A stretch of DNA of 50,162 bases from Amniculibacterium aquaticum (GCF_003852705.1 NZ_REFA01000017.1:1-50162), one strand, 5' to 3'. Shown: positions 7,115-15,437, counted from the stretch's first letter. Notes: a model not told the origin generated them from the letters alone. A program made the numbers and translations.

Positions 7115-8395
7115 ATGTCGAAATATGTTAGTATAGAAGAAGCGGTTTCTGTCGTTAAAAGCGGAAATAGAATTTTTGGTCATGGAAGCGCCTGTACTCC
7201 TAATGTTTTTTATGATGAATTGGCAAAGCAATCGGCTAATCTTCGTGGAGTAGAATTGGTATCCATCACCCAACAAGGAAATGTAGAAATTGCGAAACCT
7301 CAGTATAAAGATTCTTTTTACATCAACTCATTGTTTACTTCCACTCCGGTTCGCGAAGCCGTAAATTGTGAGAGAGGAGATTTTATTCCCATTTTCTTAT
7401 CCGAAATTCCAACTTTATTTAGAAATAATATTCTTCCGTTGGATGTGTCTATTGTTACTGTTTCTCCTCCGGATCTGCACGGATACTGCTCTTTAGGGAC
7501 TTCTGTAGATGTAGCCAGAGCAGCTGTTGATTCGGCCAAAACTGTTGTAGCAATTGTTAACCCTAAAATGCCTAGAACCCATGGAGACTCTATGGTACAT
7601 GTGGACAGAATTGATAAAATGGTATGGCATGAAGAAGAATTGATGACCTTAGATTACGGAGCAAAAGTTACCGATGTCGAATTGCAAATTGGTAAAAATG
7701 TTGCCGAACTTATCGATGACAAAGCGACCATACAAATGGGGATTGGGACCATTCCGGATGCCGTATTAAAAGCTTTGAGTAACCATAAAGATTTGGGAAT
7801 TCATACCGAAATGCTCAGTGATGGAGCCATAGACCTAATCTTGAAAGATGTGGTGAACAATAAATACAAAGGAACACACATCAACAGAACGATTACTGCA
7901 TTTTGTTTTGGGACTAAAAAATTGTATGATTTTGTAGACGATAATCCATCCATCGCTTTTATGGATGTTCAGCATGTTAATTTCCCAATTAACATCATGA
8001 AAAATAAAAGAATGCACGCCATCAATTCGGCAATAGAAATCGATCTTACCGGTCAGGTTTGTGCAGACTCTATCGGTACTTATCAGTACAGTGGAATAGG
8101 TGGACAAATGGATTTTATGCGTGGTGCAGCACTTTCTGAAGGTGGAAAACCCATTATGGCTATTTCCTCCAGAACCAACAAAGGTGTGCCAAGAATTGTT
8201 CCTTTCCTAAAACAAGGTGCAGGAGTGGTAACCACCAGAGGGCACATCCATTATGTTTGTACCGAATACGGAACGGCCTATCTTTACGGGAAAAGCTTGA
8301 GACAAAGAGCAAAAGCTCTTATCGAAATTTCTCACCCGGATGATAGAGAAATGCTAGAAAGAGCCGCTTTCGAAAGATTTAAAGTTGAAATTTAA
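7115..8395 (+). CDS. Acetyl-CoA hydrolase/transferase family (CoA-transferase)
   Basis: A 426-residue class I CoA-transferase of the acetyl-CoA hydrolase / 4-hydroxybutyrate CoA-transferase family. It has the N-terminal CoA-transferase domain, the conserved GIGTIPDAVL loop, the catalytic glutamate in LGIHTEMLSDG, and the CoA-binding GIGGQMDFMRGA motif with downstream RGHIHYVCTEYG. The likely reaction is CoA transfer between acetyl-CoA and a carboxylic acid, or acetyl-CoA hydrolysis; the acceptor cannot be told. The frame is open to an ATG at 7079, but a -7 box TATTTTTG at 7074-7081 overlaps that codon. MSKYVSIEEA at 7115 is therefore the better start. The gene stands alone and ends at a strong terminator. 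Confidence 0.88.
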   Translation: MSKYVSIEEAVSVVKSGNRIFGHGSACTPNVFYDELAKQSANLRGVELVSITQQGNVEIAKPQYKDSFYINSLFTSTPVREAVNCERGDFIPIFLSEIPTLFRNNILPLDVSIVTVSPPDLHGYCSLGTSVDVARAAVDSAKTVVAIVNPKMPRTHGDSMVHVDRIDKMVWHEEELMTLDYGAKVTDVELQIGKNVAELIDDKATIQMGIGTIPDAVLKALSNHKDLGIHTEMLSDGAIDLILKDVVNNKYKGTHINRTITAFCFGTKKLYDFVDDNPSIAFMDVQHVNFPINIMKNKRMHAINSAIEIDLTGQVCADSIGTYQYSGIGGQMDFMRGAALSEGGKPIMAISSRTNKGVPRIVPFLKQGAGVVTTRGHIHYVCTEYGTAYLYGKSLRQRAKALIEISHPDDREMLERAAFERFKVEI

Positions 8396-8412
8396 ACTTC
8401 TTTTATACCTGT

Positions 8413-8442
8413 AAGACTGTCAGATTTGGCAGTCTTTTTTTG
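8413..8442 (+). terminator. Intrinsic terminator after the CoA-transferase gene
   Basis: Stem AAGACTG / CAGTCTT (8413-8419 with 8430-8436), 10-nt loop, then a T-run. Confidence 0.75.
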
Positions 8443-8561
8443 CAAATTAATTGTAAAATATTTTGCAAAATGCTGATGTTGAATGCTTTGTGAAAGTTTT
8501 GAGATCATTGTTTCTATTTCAGGAATAATTATTGTATAGTTGTTCGTGTTAAAATTTAACT

Positions 8562-9707
8562 ATGAAAAATAAATTTGCAATCGTTTTTTCTCTAATCGTT
8601 CTTGCAGCCTGTGAGCCAGGTGATGTACAAAAAACCAAAGATGCCATCAGTTCTGTGGAAGAGTTGATGAATAAAACTACAGACGGGATGAAAACCCTAG
8701 ACTCTATTTCCAAAATTATTGGGGATACAGCGCAAGTCAACTCTCAAATTAAAAACATTCAGAAACAAATAGACGAACATCGTAACAACGGGACTTTGGA
8801 TCATTTTGATGTTGATTCAATGGTAAAAGTTGCCAAAAAATCGGTTCCTGAACTAACGAAAAAAGCAGAAACCATCAAGGCCATCGATTCTGCAGCTACT
8901 GCTCTTAAAAACACCGATAATCCGGTAGAAATCGTAAGTTCTGTAGCAAAAATTTTGGATCAATTGGGAAATGATAAAACCGCATCCAATCAAAAAAATG
9001 AAACGAAATCCGAAGTAAAGAAAGAAGTTGCGCCTCCTTCTTCTGAAAGAATAGAAATTCGAGATAACGCGACACAATTGGTTTCCGATCCGTTGGTACA
9101 AACGGCAAAAATGGATTTTGGAGTTCAGAATTTAGCAACGACCAATCAAAAATTAAACGATGTATTAAGTCAATATAATGTTGTTATTTCATCAGATAAA
9201 ACCATAACCGAAGAAGGTCAGCATAAAAAAGAACTTGTTTTGGAGATGCCCAACAACCAATTTTCTCGTTTTATTGGTGATTTAGAAAGTGAATTCGGCA
9301 GTCCAAAATTCAAATTAATAGAATCAACAGGAAGCGATAGGATTCCCGAACAAAAATCGACCGTACAACTTAGTTTTACAGAAAACGCATCTTTGGCAAA
9401 TACTGCTTTTGAAACGGAAAATCCCTCTGAAGGCACTAAAGATGAAGGTGTAGGTGCTGCATTTGCAAAAGGTTGGGATGGACTTTCTAAGGTAGGCTTG
9501 TGGCTAATTCCTTTTTGGCCTTTGTTTTTAATTGGTGGATTGCTGTGGTTTTTTATTTCAAAATTTTCAAAGAAAAAAGAAAGTAAATTGCCTCAACAAG
9601 AGTATCACAGGACGGAAAATATGGATTCTTCCGAAACCAACAATATCGTCGAGGATGCTCAACCCAAGAACGACGATACCGATTATTCTAAATTTATGCC
9701 TAAATAA
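8562..9707 (+). CDS. Putative lipoprotein with C-terminal membrane segment, function unknown
   Basis: A 381-residue protein not recognised as a named family. A lipoprotein signal is clear (LIVLAACEPG, lipidated Cys17). Residues 18-130 are rich in charged helix-forming sequence with likely coiled coil (VEELMNKTTDGMK, QIKNIQKQIDEH). Residues 130-290 contain a globular-looking part with two beta-rich segments around KELVLEMPNNQFSRFI and STVQLSFTENAS. A single transmembrane helix runs from 311 to 334 (PFWPLFLIGGLLWFF), followed by a Lys-rich then acidic tail. A protein anchored by both a lipid and a transmembrane helix is unusual. The overall shape (lipobox, helical part, C-terminal helix plus cytosolic tail) resembles DUF4349-like envelope proteins, but this is only a comparison. 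It is monocistronic. Confidence 0.65.
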   Translation: MKNKFAIVFSLIVLAACEPGDVQKTKDAISSVEELMNKTTDGMKTLDSISKIIGDTAQVNSQIKNIQKQIDEHRNNGTLDHFDVDSMVKVAKKSVPELTKKAETIKAIDSAATALKNTDNPVEIVSSVAKILDQLGNDKTASNQKNETKSEVKKEVAPPSSERIEIRDNATQLVSDPLVQTAKMDFGVQNLATTNQKLNDVLSQYNVVISSDKTITEEGQHKKELVLEMPNNQFSRFIGDLESEFGSPKFKLIESTGSDRIPEQKSTVQLSFTENASLANTAFETENPSEGTKDEGVGAAFAKGWDGLSKVGLWLIPFWPLFLIGGLLWFFISKFSKKKESKLPQQEYHRTENMDSSETNNIVEDAQPKNDDTDYSKFMPK

Positions 9708-9710
9708 CAA

Positions 9711-9738
9711 AAGGCTGCTCGATTTGGGCAGCCTTTTT
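9711..9738. terminator. Bidirectional terminator between convergent genes
   Basis: Perfect 8-bp stem AAGGCTGC / GCAGCCTT (9711-9718 with 9728-9735) with T-run on the plus strand. It lies between the lipoprotein gene and hmgA, which converge on it. Confidence 0.7.
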
Positions 9739-9755
9739 CGTATATTTCTAGTGGA

Positions 9756-10943
9756 TTATTCCTGACTTCTGTCTTCTTTATGGTTGCTTTCGTCTTCCAA
9801 CCAGGAAGTTAGATAACTGGTGTCTTCCACTTTCATCGCTTCTTCAGTCAACTTCAAAGGTCTGAAAGGATCTACCATAACGGCATATTCTTCAGTTGAT
9901 TTTTTTCCGATACTTCTTTCCATTGCTCCAGGATGTGGTCCATGAACGATGCCACCAGGATGTAGGGTAAAGTCCATCAAATCGATATGGTTACGGCTCA
10001 TAAAATCGCCTTCGGTGTAGAATAAAACTTCGTCCGAATCGATATTGGAGTGATTGTACGGTGCCGGAATGGCTTGTGGATGGTAGTCGTACAGACGAGC
10101 TACAAATGAACAAATTACAAAATTATGAGCTTCGAAATTTTGATGAATTGGCGGTGGTAGATGCACTCTACCGGTGATGGGCTCAAAATTTTTGATGTTG
10201 AATTTGTACGGGTAGAAGAAGCCGTCCCAACCCACAACATCAAAAGGATGTGTGGCATAAATGAAATCCCAAAGTTGGTTTTCTTTTTTTACTTTAATTA
10301 AAAATTCGCCTTTTTGGTCGATGGGTTCAACAAAAGTTGGCGCTACAATGTCTCTTTCACAAAAAGGAGAGTGTTCTAGCAATTGTCCAAACTCGTTTCT
10401 GTATCTTTTCGGTGTGTATATTGGAGAGTTGGCTTCAATAAAAAGAAAAACATTATTTTCCGTAGAAAATTCCATTTGGTAGATCGTTCCTCTTGGTACT
10501 ATCAAATAATCGCCTTGTTCAAAATCCAGATTTCCCAGCATGGTTTTCATGGTACCTTTACCTTCGTGTACGAAAAGCATCTCGTCGCAATCTCCATTTT
10601 TATAGAAATAATCCATGGATTTTTTTGGCTTGGCTAATCCCATTTTCAGGTCGTTGTTGAACATGAGTATCTTTCTACTGTCCATAAAATCGTTCTCAGG
10701 ACTTACATCTTTCCCCTTGAACATTCTTGGAGTAGCATTTTTTTCAATTGCAATTTTTGGACTTACATCTACGGCATCGCCCACACGAAGGATCTGAGTA
10801 GGTCTGTGGATGTGATACAGTAACGATGAAATTCCATGAAAACCTTCGGTACCGAAGAGTTGTTCGTAGTAGAATTTGTCATCTTTCGATTTGAAGATGG
10901 TATGTCTTTTTTGTGGGATATTTCCCAGTTTTTCGTATCTCAT
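9756..10943 (-). CDS. hmgA: Homogentisate 1,2-dioxygenase
   Basis: A 395-residue cupin-fold iron dioxygenase that opens the homogentisate ring to maleylacetoacetate (EC 1.13.11.5) in tyrosine and phenylalanine catabolism. It starts MRYEKLGNIPQKRHT and shows the family landmarks GFHGISSLLYHIHRPT, EGKGTMKTMLG, the metal-binding region NHSNIDSDEVLFYTEG and the C-terminal LHPGGIVHGPHPGAMERS. The length is the shorter bacteroidetal type (about 390) rather than the 430-445 residues of human or Pseudomonas enzymes. It stands alone, divergent from nothing nearby and convergent with the lipoprotein gene. Fumarylacetoacetase, two steps later in the pathway, lies about 5 kb away. Confidence 0.92.
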   Translation of the reverse strand: MRYEKLGNIPQKRHTIFKSKDDKFYYEQLFGTEGFHGISSLLYHIHRPTQILRVGDAVDVSPKIAIEKNATPRMFKGKDVSPENDFMDSRKILMFNNDLKMGLAKPKKSMDYFYKNGDCDEMLFVHEGKGTMKTMLGNLDFEQGDYLIVPRGTIYQMEFSTENNVFLFIEANSPIYTPKRYRNEFGQLLEHSPFCERDIVAPTFVEPIDQKGEFLIKVKKENQLWDFIYATHPFDVVGWDGFFYPYKFNIKNFEPITGRVHLPPPIHQNFEAHNFVICSFVARLYDYHPQAIPAPYNHSNIDSDEVLFYTEGDFMSRNHIDLMDFTLHPGGIVHGPHPGAMERSIGKKSTEEYAVMVDPFRPLKLTEEAMKVEDTSYLTSWLEDESNHKEDRSQE

Positions 10944-11019
10944 TTTTATAGATTATGATTTTTGTAAAATTACTATTTTTTTTGTTTTTATATGGTACTA
11001 ATTTCTCAATTGTATCACA

Positions 11020-11055
11020 AAAAAACGAAAACCTACAGGCGATGCTGCAGGTTTT
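11020..11055 (-). terminator. Terminator of the plsC / Mur-ligase-like operon
   Basis: An 11-bp stem with one mismatch (AAAACCTACAG 11028-11038 with CTGCAGGTTTT 11045-11055). On the minus strand it is followed by a T-rich run. Confidence 0.65.
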
Positions 11056-11090
11056 ATCTTTTCTTTTGTTGATGAAAGTGTGTCAATATT

Positions 11091-11627
11091 TTAGGAAGCA
11101 AAGTGAAGTAGAGCTTCATAAAATTCTTCTTCTTGTATGCCCAATTGCTGACAAAGCAGACGAGTGGCTTCGATGTATTGAGCGTTTTGTGTGCTGCTTT
11201 TTATCGAGATCAGTCCAAGGTCTGTTTCTAAAGAAATCATTTCGCCATTTTCTTGATGATCAGGTGTGGTAAAAGGGATTTTTCTAAAATATTTTTCTGC
11301 CGATTGAATGGCTTTTGTTAGTTTTTCATTTTCTTGGTTGTAGATAACAATTCCTCCGGAGGTAATGCTGTTTAAGAAATCCGGATAGTGCTCGGAATAA
11401 TCCGTTACTACAGCAATGGTGGGCTCTAAAGAGCAAATGTTATCGTTGTTTTTGTCTAGGGCTAGCAATACAAAATCATTCTGATTGTGGCTGATGGTTT
11501 CATCAAATTTTACAGCATCTATGGTTTTACCCAAAAAATCCAAAGTAGATAGGGTAAGGTTGAAAATGTGCTCACTGCCTTCTCCAACGACTGCAACTCT
11601 TGTTTGTTGTTTATATTGATTTTTCAA
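11091..11627 (-). CDS. Hypothetical protein, faint resemblance to Mur ligase central domain
   Basis: A 178-residue protein not securely recognised. It begins with a possible nucleotide-binding strand-loop (TRVAVVGEGSEHI). Its middle part (AVVTDYSEHYPDFLNSI, SGGIVIYNQENEKL) resembles the strand-and-loop pattern of UDP-N-acetylmuramate ligases of the MurC/Mpl group, where GG(I/L)IIYNEED follows the ATP-binding domain. The P-loop and the C-terminal glutamate-ligase domain are missing, and the length is well below the 450 residues of a real ligase. It is therefore either a degenerate relative or an unrelated fold. It lies 9 nt downstream of plsC and is surely cotranscribed with it. Confidence 0.5.
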   Translation of the reverse strand: MKNQYKQQTRVAVVGEGSEHIFNLTLSTLDFLGKTIDAVKFDETISHNQNDFVLLALDKNNDNICSLEPTIAVVTDYSEHYPDFLNSITSGGIVIYNQENEKLTKAIQSAEKYFRKIPFTTPDHQENGEMISLETDLGLISIKSSTQNAQYIEATRLLCQQLGIQEEEFYEALLHFAS

Positions 11628-11636
11628 AATACGATT

Positions 11637-12452
11637 TTATAAATTGTTCGATTGGGTATTTTTATCCTGTAGTTTTTTTGCTTTCAGCTCTTCATCGTAA
11701 TCGTGTAAGATATTGAATTCGTTGGTTTGCTCGATAGCGGTCATGATTTTGTCCAAAATTTGCTGTGCATTTTCGTTGTCGTAATCGATATCCAATGGTG
11801 CTTTGAATTCTAGAGTTGGTTTTACTCCTGTAACTTTCACTCGAAGTCCTTTTTTGTCAAAAGCCCTACGGAATCCGTTTATTTTGATAGGAATTACAAC
11901 GGGTCTTTGGTTTTTCACCAATTTGGCCGTTCCTTTTCTTCCTTGTGCAAATGCGGTGGTAGTCCCTTGTGGAAAGGTGATGACCCAACCTGTGGAAAGG
12001 GCTTTCATGATGTTATCTACCTCGTTCAAGTCTACCATTCGGTTTACATTTTTTCCTTCTGCCCTCCAAGTTCTTTTTACGGTAACAGCACCTGCCAATT
12101 TGAAAATTTTGGAGAGTATTCCTTTGTTCATGGTCTCTTCGGCTGCGATATAATAAAAATCGACCTTAGGATTCAGGAGGTAAACCGGGTTTTTTATGGA
12201 GTTCATATAACCGTTGTTGGCAGCACAGAAAGCATGATACATGGCTGCAACATCGGCAAAATAAGTTTGATGATTGGATACGAACAATACATTAGAATCA
12301 GGCAATCCCAAAAGGTTTTCGGTACCGGAAATTTTTAGTTTGTTGAAACCGTTAAATCTTCTATAGGAAATCATTCCTAAAATAAAGATAATCAACCTTT
12401 TCAAGATATACAGATGTCCGAATGCATCGGTAAATATACTTTTCTTCGACAT
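11637..12452 (-). CDS. plsC: 1-acyl-sn-glycerol-3-phosphate acyltransferase family protein
   Basis: A 271-residue membrane-associated acyltransferase of the PlsC/LPLAT family, which makes phosphatidic acid by acylating lysophosphatidate. A hydrophobic N-terminal segment (LIIFILGMISY) is followed by the catalytic block SNHQTYFADVAAM (His61, Asp67) and a second block FPQGTTTAFAQGRKGTA. Both blocks depart from the textbook motifs: five residues instead of four separate His and Asp, and FPEGT reads FPQGT. This may be normal for the bacteroidetal subgroup. A possible -7 box TATTTTTG at 12473-12480 (minus strand) overlaps the end of the upstream Nudix gene. The gene is the first of a two-gene unit. 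Confidence 0.8.
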   Translation of the reverse strand: MSKKSIFTDAFGHLYILKRLIIFILGMISYRRFNGFNKLKISGTENLLGLPDSNVLFVSNHQTYFADVAAMYHAFCAANNGYMNSIKNPVYLLNPKVDFYYIAAEETMNKGILSKIFKLAGAVTVKRTWRAEGKNVNRMVDLNEVDNIMKALSTGWVITFPQGTTTAFAQGRKGTAKLVKNQRPVVIPIKINGFRRAFDKKGLRVKVTGVKPTLEFKAPLDIDYDNENAQQILDKIMTAIEQTNEFNILHDYDEELKAKKLQDKNTQSNNL

Positions 12453-12480
12453 TTTTTATGGTACAAGAAATGCAAAAATA

Positions 12481-13110
12481 TTATAAATTTTTGAGTATTT
12501 GGCTAAATTCAAACAAAATCATGGAGGTGGCACCCCAGATGTGGTATCCCTGGTACTCAATTACCGGTACTTCGACTCCTCTGGATGATGGAAGTGCTTT
12601 AAGCTCTGGACTGGAACTGAGTTTTACAAGGTCCGAAACTCGAAACTCAATAAGCTCTACAGCCTCGCTCTCTTGCAATTTGAATTTTGGATTTTTTTTG
12701 GTAAATGAAATAAAGGGATGTACAAAAAAATTACTTGGTGGTATGTACATGGGACTCATCTCACGGATGATTTTTACATAATGCTTGTCGATGCCAATTT
12801 CTTCAGAAGTTTCTCGGATGGCAGTTTCTGCAAAGTTGAGGTCTTCTGGATCACGACTGCCACCTGGAAAGGAAACTTGTCCACTGTGTTTGTCGTGTGC
12901 GTTTATCGTTCTTTGCATCAGAGGGAAGTACCATTCGTTATCTTTTAGGTACAAAAGAATGTTAACCGCAGCAAATCTAGGGTTCTTCTCTAAAATTTCT
13001 TCGTAACTGTACAAGGGTCTGTACGGTGGCGAGTAGATTTTATGAGCATTTTCGCCCAAGAGATCGGCGTTTTTAATTTTTTCGATTAAATCTTTCCCAA
13101 TGCTTTTCAT
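12481..13110 (-). CDS. Nudix hydrolase, CoA pyrophosphatase (NudL/UPF0035) type
   Basis: A 209-residue Nudix enzyme. The UPF0035 signature typical of coenzyme A pyrophosphatases is present (MQRTINAHDKHSGQVSFPGG, residues 65-84). The Nudix box follows, with the extended spacing of that subgroup and the metal-binding core RETSEEIG at 99-106. The expected activity is hydrolysis of CoA or its derivatives to phosphopantetheine and 3',5'-ADP; substrate preference is family knowledge only. The -7 box TATATTTG ends just 4 nt before the ATG, predicting a leaderless message. plsC follows 28 nt downstream on the same strand. Confidence 0.85.
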   Translation of the reverse strand: MKSIGKDLIEKIKNADLLGENAHKIYSPPYRPLYSYEEILEKNPRFAAVNILLYLKDNEWYFPLMQRTINAHDKHSGQVSFPGGSRDPEDLNFAETAIRETSEEIGIDKHYVKIIREMSPMYIPPSNFFVHPFISFTKKNPKFKLQESEAVELIEFRVSDLVKLSSSPELKALPSSRGVEVPVIEYQGYHIWGATSMILFEFSQILKNL

Positions 13111-13114
13111 AGTT

Positions 13115-13122
13115 CAAATATA
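13115..13122 (-). promoter_or_regulatory. -7 box of the Nudix gene, 4 nt from the ATG
   Basis: TATATTTG on the minus strand, then four bases (AACT) and the start codon at 13110. No clear -33 TTG is seen at the usual spacing. The position predicts transcription starting at or very near the ATG. Confidence 0.45.
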
Positions 13123-13210
13123 GTTCAAAATAAGGAATAATTGCATAGGTATTCTTCAATTTTGTATGCAGACTCGGTCTTTGGATTTTGAATATTTCAT
13201 GGAATATGAT

Positions 13211-13241
13211 AAAAAAAAGACTGTCGATTTGGACAGTCTTT
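13211..13241 (-). terminator. Terminator of the RNase G operon
   Basis: Perfect 10-bp stem AAAGACTGTC / GACAGTCTTT (13216-13225 with 13232-13241), 6-nt loop, with a U-run on the minus-strand transcript. Confidence 0.75.
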
Positions 13242-13264
13242 ATTTAGATAAATTTTTGGGATTT

Positions 13265-14818
13265 TTAGTTAGAATCTCCCATCAATTCTTCTTTATTGGC
13301 ATTGTAAATTTTATATTCCAAGTATTTAAAACTATCTCTCGGAATGATGGTCACCCATTTTTTGTATTTAAAAAACCATTTCATCTGTATGCTGTTCAGC
13401 CCTTTGGTTAGGTAGGCTTCAACAAAAGGATGTACATGGAGGAAAAGTTTTCCTTTTTCACTTTGCATGAGGTTGCGGATGGTTTCACCCATTCTTTCGA
13501 TCACCACTATTGGTGCTAGGATTTCTCCATCGGCATTTGGGTTTTCTTCTTTGGTTTCAATGTATTTTTCTGGTCTTACCCTTTGTCTGGTCATTTGTAT
13601 CAGACCAAATTTACTTGGGGGCAGGATTTTATGTTTCGCCTTGTCACGATTCATTTCATTTTTAAAATGTTCGTGCAATTCTCTTCGGTGATCCGGATTG
13701 ACCATGTCAATAAAATCCACCACGATAATACCTCCCATATCTCTCAGTCGTAGTTGTCTTGCTATTTCTGTAGCCGCCATTTTGTTCACATTCAGTGCAT
13801 GGTCTTTGTTGGTGGCAGAGTTGATGTTGGGGCCGGAGTTTACATCCACTACATGTAGGGCTTCTGTATGTTCTATCACCAGATAGGCACCTTTAGAGCT
13901 TGGGATGTTTACATGTTTACCAAAGCTTTGTTTCAGTTGTTTCTCGACATTGTAATATTCTAACAATGGGATGTGAGAGTCGTAAAACTGAACAATATTT
14001 TTTCTTTCAGGAGCGATAAGTTCTATGTAATTGCGCATGTCGCTTGACAATTGCTCGTCGTCGCAAATAATGCTTACAAATTCTGCATTAAAGTTATCTC
14101 TAAGTATGGCCGATGCTTTATCCTCTTCGCTTAAAACTTTGGAGGGTACTTTATTTTTTTGAATATTTTTAAAAGTAGTTTCCCATTTTTCGATTAGGGA
14201 ATTCATGTCGTTGTGCAGTTCAGCTACTTTTTTTCCTTCGGCTACGGTTCTGATAATTACGCCAAAGCCTTCGGGTTTGATACTTTCGATCAGGGTACGA
14301 AGTCTATCTTTTTCTTCTGTACTTCTTATTTTTTTTGAAATTGAAACTTTATTGTCGAAAGGGATTAGGACAAGAAAACGACCTGTAAGTGATATTTGGG
14401 TAGAGATTCTTGGTCCTTTGGTGGATATGGGTTCTTTTGTAATTTGCAACAAAACCACATCGTCTTTTGCAATTACTTTGTCCACCGTGCCGTGTTTGTC
14501 AATTTCTTTTTGAGTTTCAAAATTTTTCAGACCGGCAGTCTGCTGTTTTTTGTGGAAAGTATCTTTAATGAATTTTTGATAACTTAAAAAATCTGGACCT
14601 AAGTCCTGATAGTGTAAAAATGCATCTTTTTCGTAACCAATATTTACAAAAGCTGCATTAAGGTTGGGTGCCAATTTTTTTACTTTGCCTAAAAACAAAT
14701 CGCCTACCACAAACTCGTTTTGGTCTTCTTCCTCGTGCAATTCAAAGAGGCGGCCATCTTCGAGTAGGGCAATTTTTGTGCGATCATCTTCATGAGAAAT
14801 AATCAATTCTTTCTTCAT
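13265..14818 (-). CDS. rng: Ribonuclease E/G family endoribonuclease (RNase G)
   Basis: A 517-residue single-strand endoribonuclease involved in rRNA 5'-end maturation and mRNA decay. Residues 36-120 form the S1 domain (GDLFLGKVKKL, LNAAFVNIGYEKDAFLHY). The RNase H-like catalytic part carries the metal-binding aspartates in VVDVNSGPN and GGIIVVDFIDM. The 5'-sensor elements are in the same region. The CxxC zinc-link that dimerises Escherichia coli RNase E/G is absent: after MTRQRVRP the sequence reads EENPNADGEILAP, with no cysteine. There is no long C-terminal scaffold, so it is RNase G-sized. It follows hup and a 29-residue basic peptide gene on the same strand, and ends at a strong terminator. 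Confidence 0.92.
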   Translation of the reverse strand: MKKELIISHEDDRTKIALLEDGRLFELHEEEDQNEFVVGDLFLGKVKKLAPNLNAAFVNIGYEKDAFLHYQDLGPDFLSYQKFIKDTFHKKQQTAGLKNFETQKEIDKHGTVDKVIAKDDVVLLQITKEPISTKGPRISTQISLTGRFLVLIPFDNKVSISKKIRSTEEKDRLRTLIESIKPEGFGVIIRTVAEGKKVAELHNDMNSLIEKWETTFKNIQKNKVPSKVLSEEDKASAILRDNFNAEFVSIICDDEQLSSDMRNYIELIAPERKNIVQFYDSHIPLLEYYNVEKQLKQSFGKHVNIPSSKGAYLVIEHTEALHVVDVNSGPNINSATNKDHALNVNKMAATEIARQLRLRDMGGIIVVDFIDMVNPDHRRELHEHFKNEMNRDKAKHKILPPSKFGLIQMTRQRVRPEKYIETKEENPNADGEILAPIVVIERMGETIRNLMQSEKGKLFLHVHPFVEAYLTKGLNSIQMKWFFKYKKWVTIIPRDSFKYLEYKIYNANKEELMGDSN

Positions 14819-14992
14819 TGCTCTTGTTTGTTAGGCTTTTCCTGGTTTGGTAGGAAAAGTAGTTGTTTAGATTTAGTTCTATTAGGATACTCAATTGTAA
14901 TTTATTTTTTAATAATTGAGTAAAAACAAAAATATAGTTAATGAAAGTTTTTAAAATTTTCATCAACTATATTTTATATGGGTTTAGAAAAA

Positions 14993-15082
14993 TTATTTTT
15001 TCTTATGTCTGTTAGCTCTTCTTCTTTTCTTTCTCTTGTGAGTCGCTACCTTGTGTCTTTTTCTTTTTTTACCGCTTGGCAT
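14993..15082 (-). CDS. 29-residue very basic peptide, probable ribosome-associated protein
   Basis: A very short ORF from an ATG at 15082. The peptide starts MPSGKKRKRHKVATHKRKK and ends ANRHKKK; 20 of 29 residues are Lys, Arg or His. The coding frame is clean and sits between hup and rng on the same strand, 35 nt after the hup stop. Small basic peptides of this kind next to rng/hup recur in Flavobacteriia as I remember them. The composition is that of an rRNA-binding ribosomal peptide (compare bTHX, or the small extra protein described from the Flavobacterium ribosome), but the exact identity is not established here. Confidence 0.7.
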   Translation of the reverse strand: MPSGKKRKRHKVATHKRKKRRRANRHKKK

Positions 15083-15117
15083 AATCTTATAGTTTTAAAA
15101 AGTTAATATTCAGTGAA

Positions 15118-15408
15118 TTATTTTACTTGTACTTTTGTTTTTACTTTTTCTACAAAAGTCTTTGATGGTTTGAAAGCCGGAATGTTGTGCGCCGGAATTT
15201 CGATTGCAGTATTTTTTGAAATATTTCTTCCCGTTTTTGCTGCTCTGGTCTTGATGATGAATGACCCAAAACCTCTAAGATAAACATTGTCTCCGCTGTA
15301 CATAGATGTTCTTATCTCTTGCATGAAAGCTTCGATAACTTTCTGAGTCTCATTCTTTTCTGTTCCCAATTTATTAGAGATAATATTTACCAATTCTGCC
15401 TTTGTCAT
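15118..15408 (-). CDS. hup: HU family DNA-binding protein
   Basis: A 96-residue nucleoid protein of the HU/IHF family that bends DNA as a dimer. It begins MTKAELVNIISNKLG. The flanking DNA-binding beta arm is recognised by LRGFGSFIIKTRAAKTGRN and IPAHNIPAFKPSKTF, the standard signature. The length is 90-100 residues, as in the family. A promoter with a TATATTTG -7 box lies in the 47-bp gap to the divergent mutY. The 29-residue peptide gene and rng follow on the same strand. Confidence 0.93.
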   Translation of the reverse strand: MTKAELVNIISNKLGTEKNETQKVIEAFMQEIRTSMYSGDNVYLRGFGSFIIKTRAAKTGRNISKNTAIEIPAHNIPAFKPSKTFVEKVKTKVQVK

Positions 15409-15437
15409 TTCCTTTATTTATTTATAATTTTGGTGTG

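Noticed and set aside
7067-7276. Short minus-strand frame over the CoA-transferase start
   Set aside because: Shadow of the real gene; no promoter box or homology.
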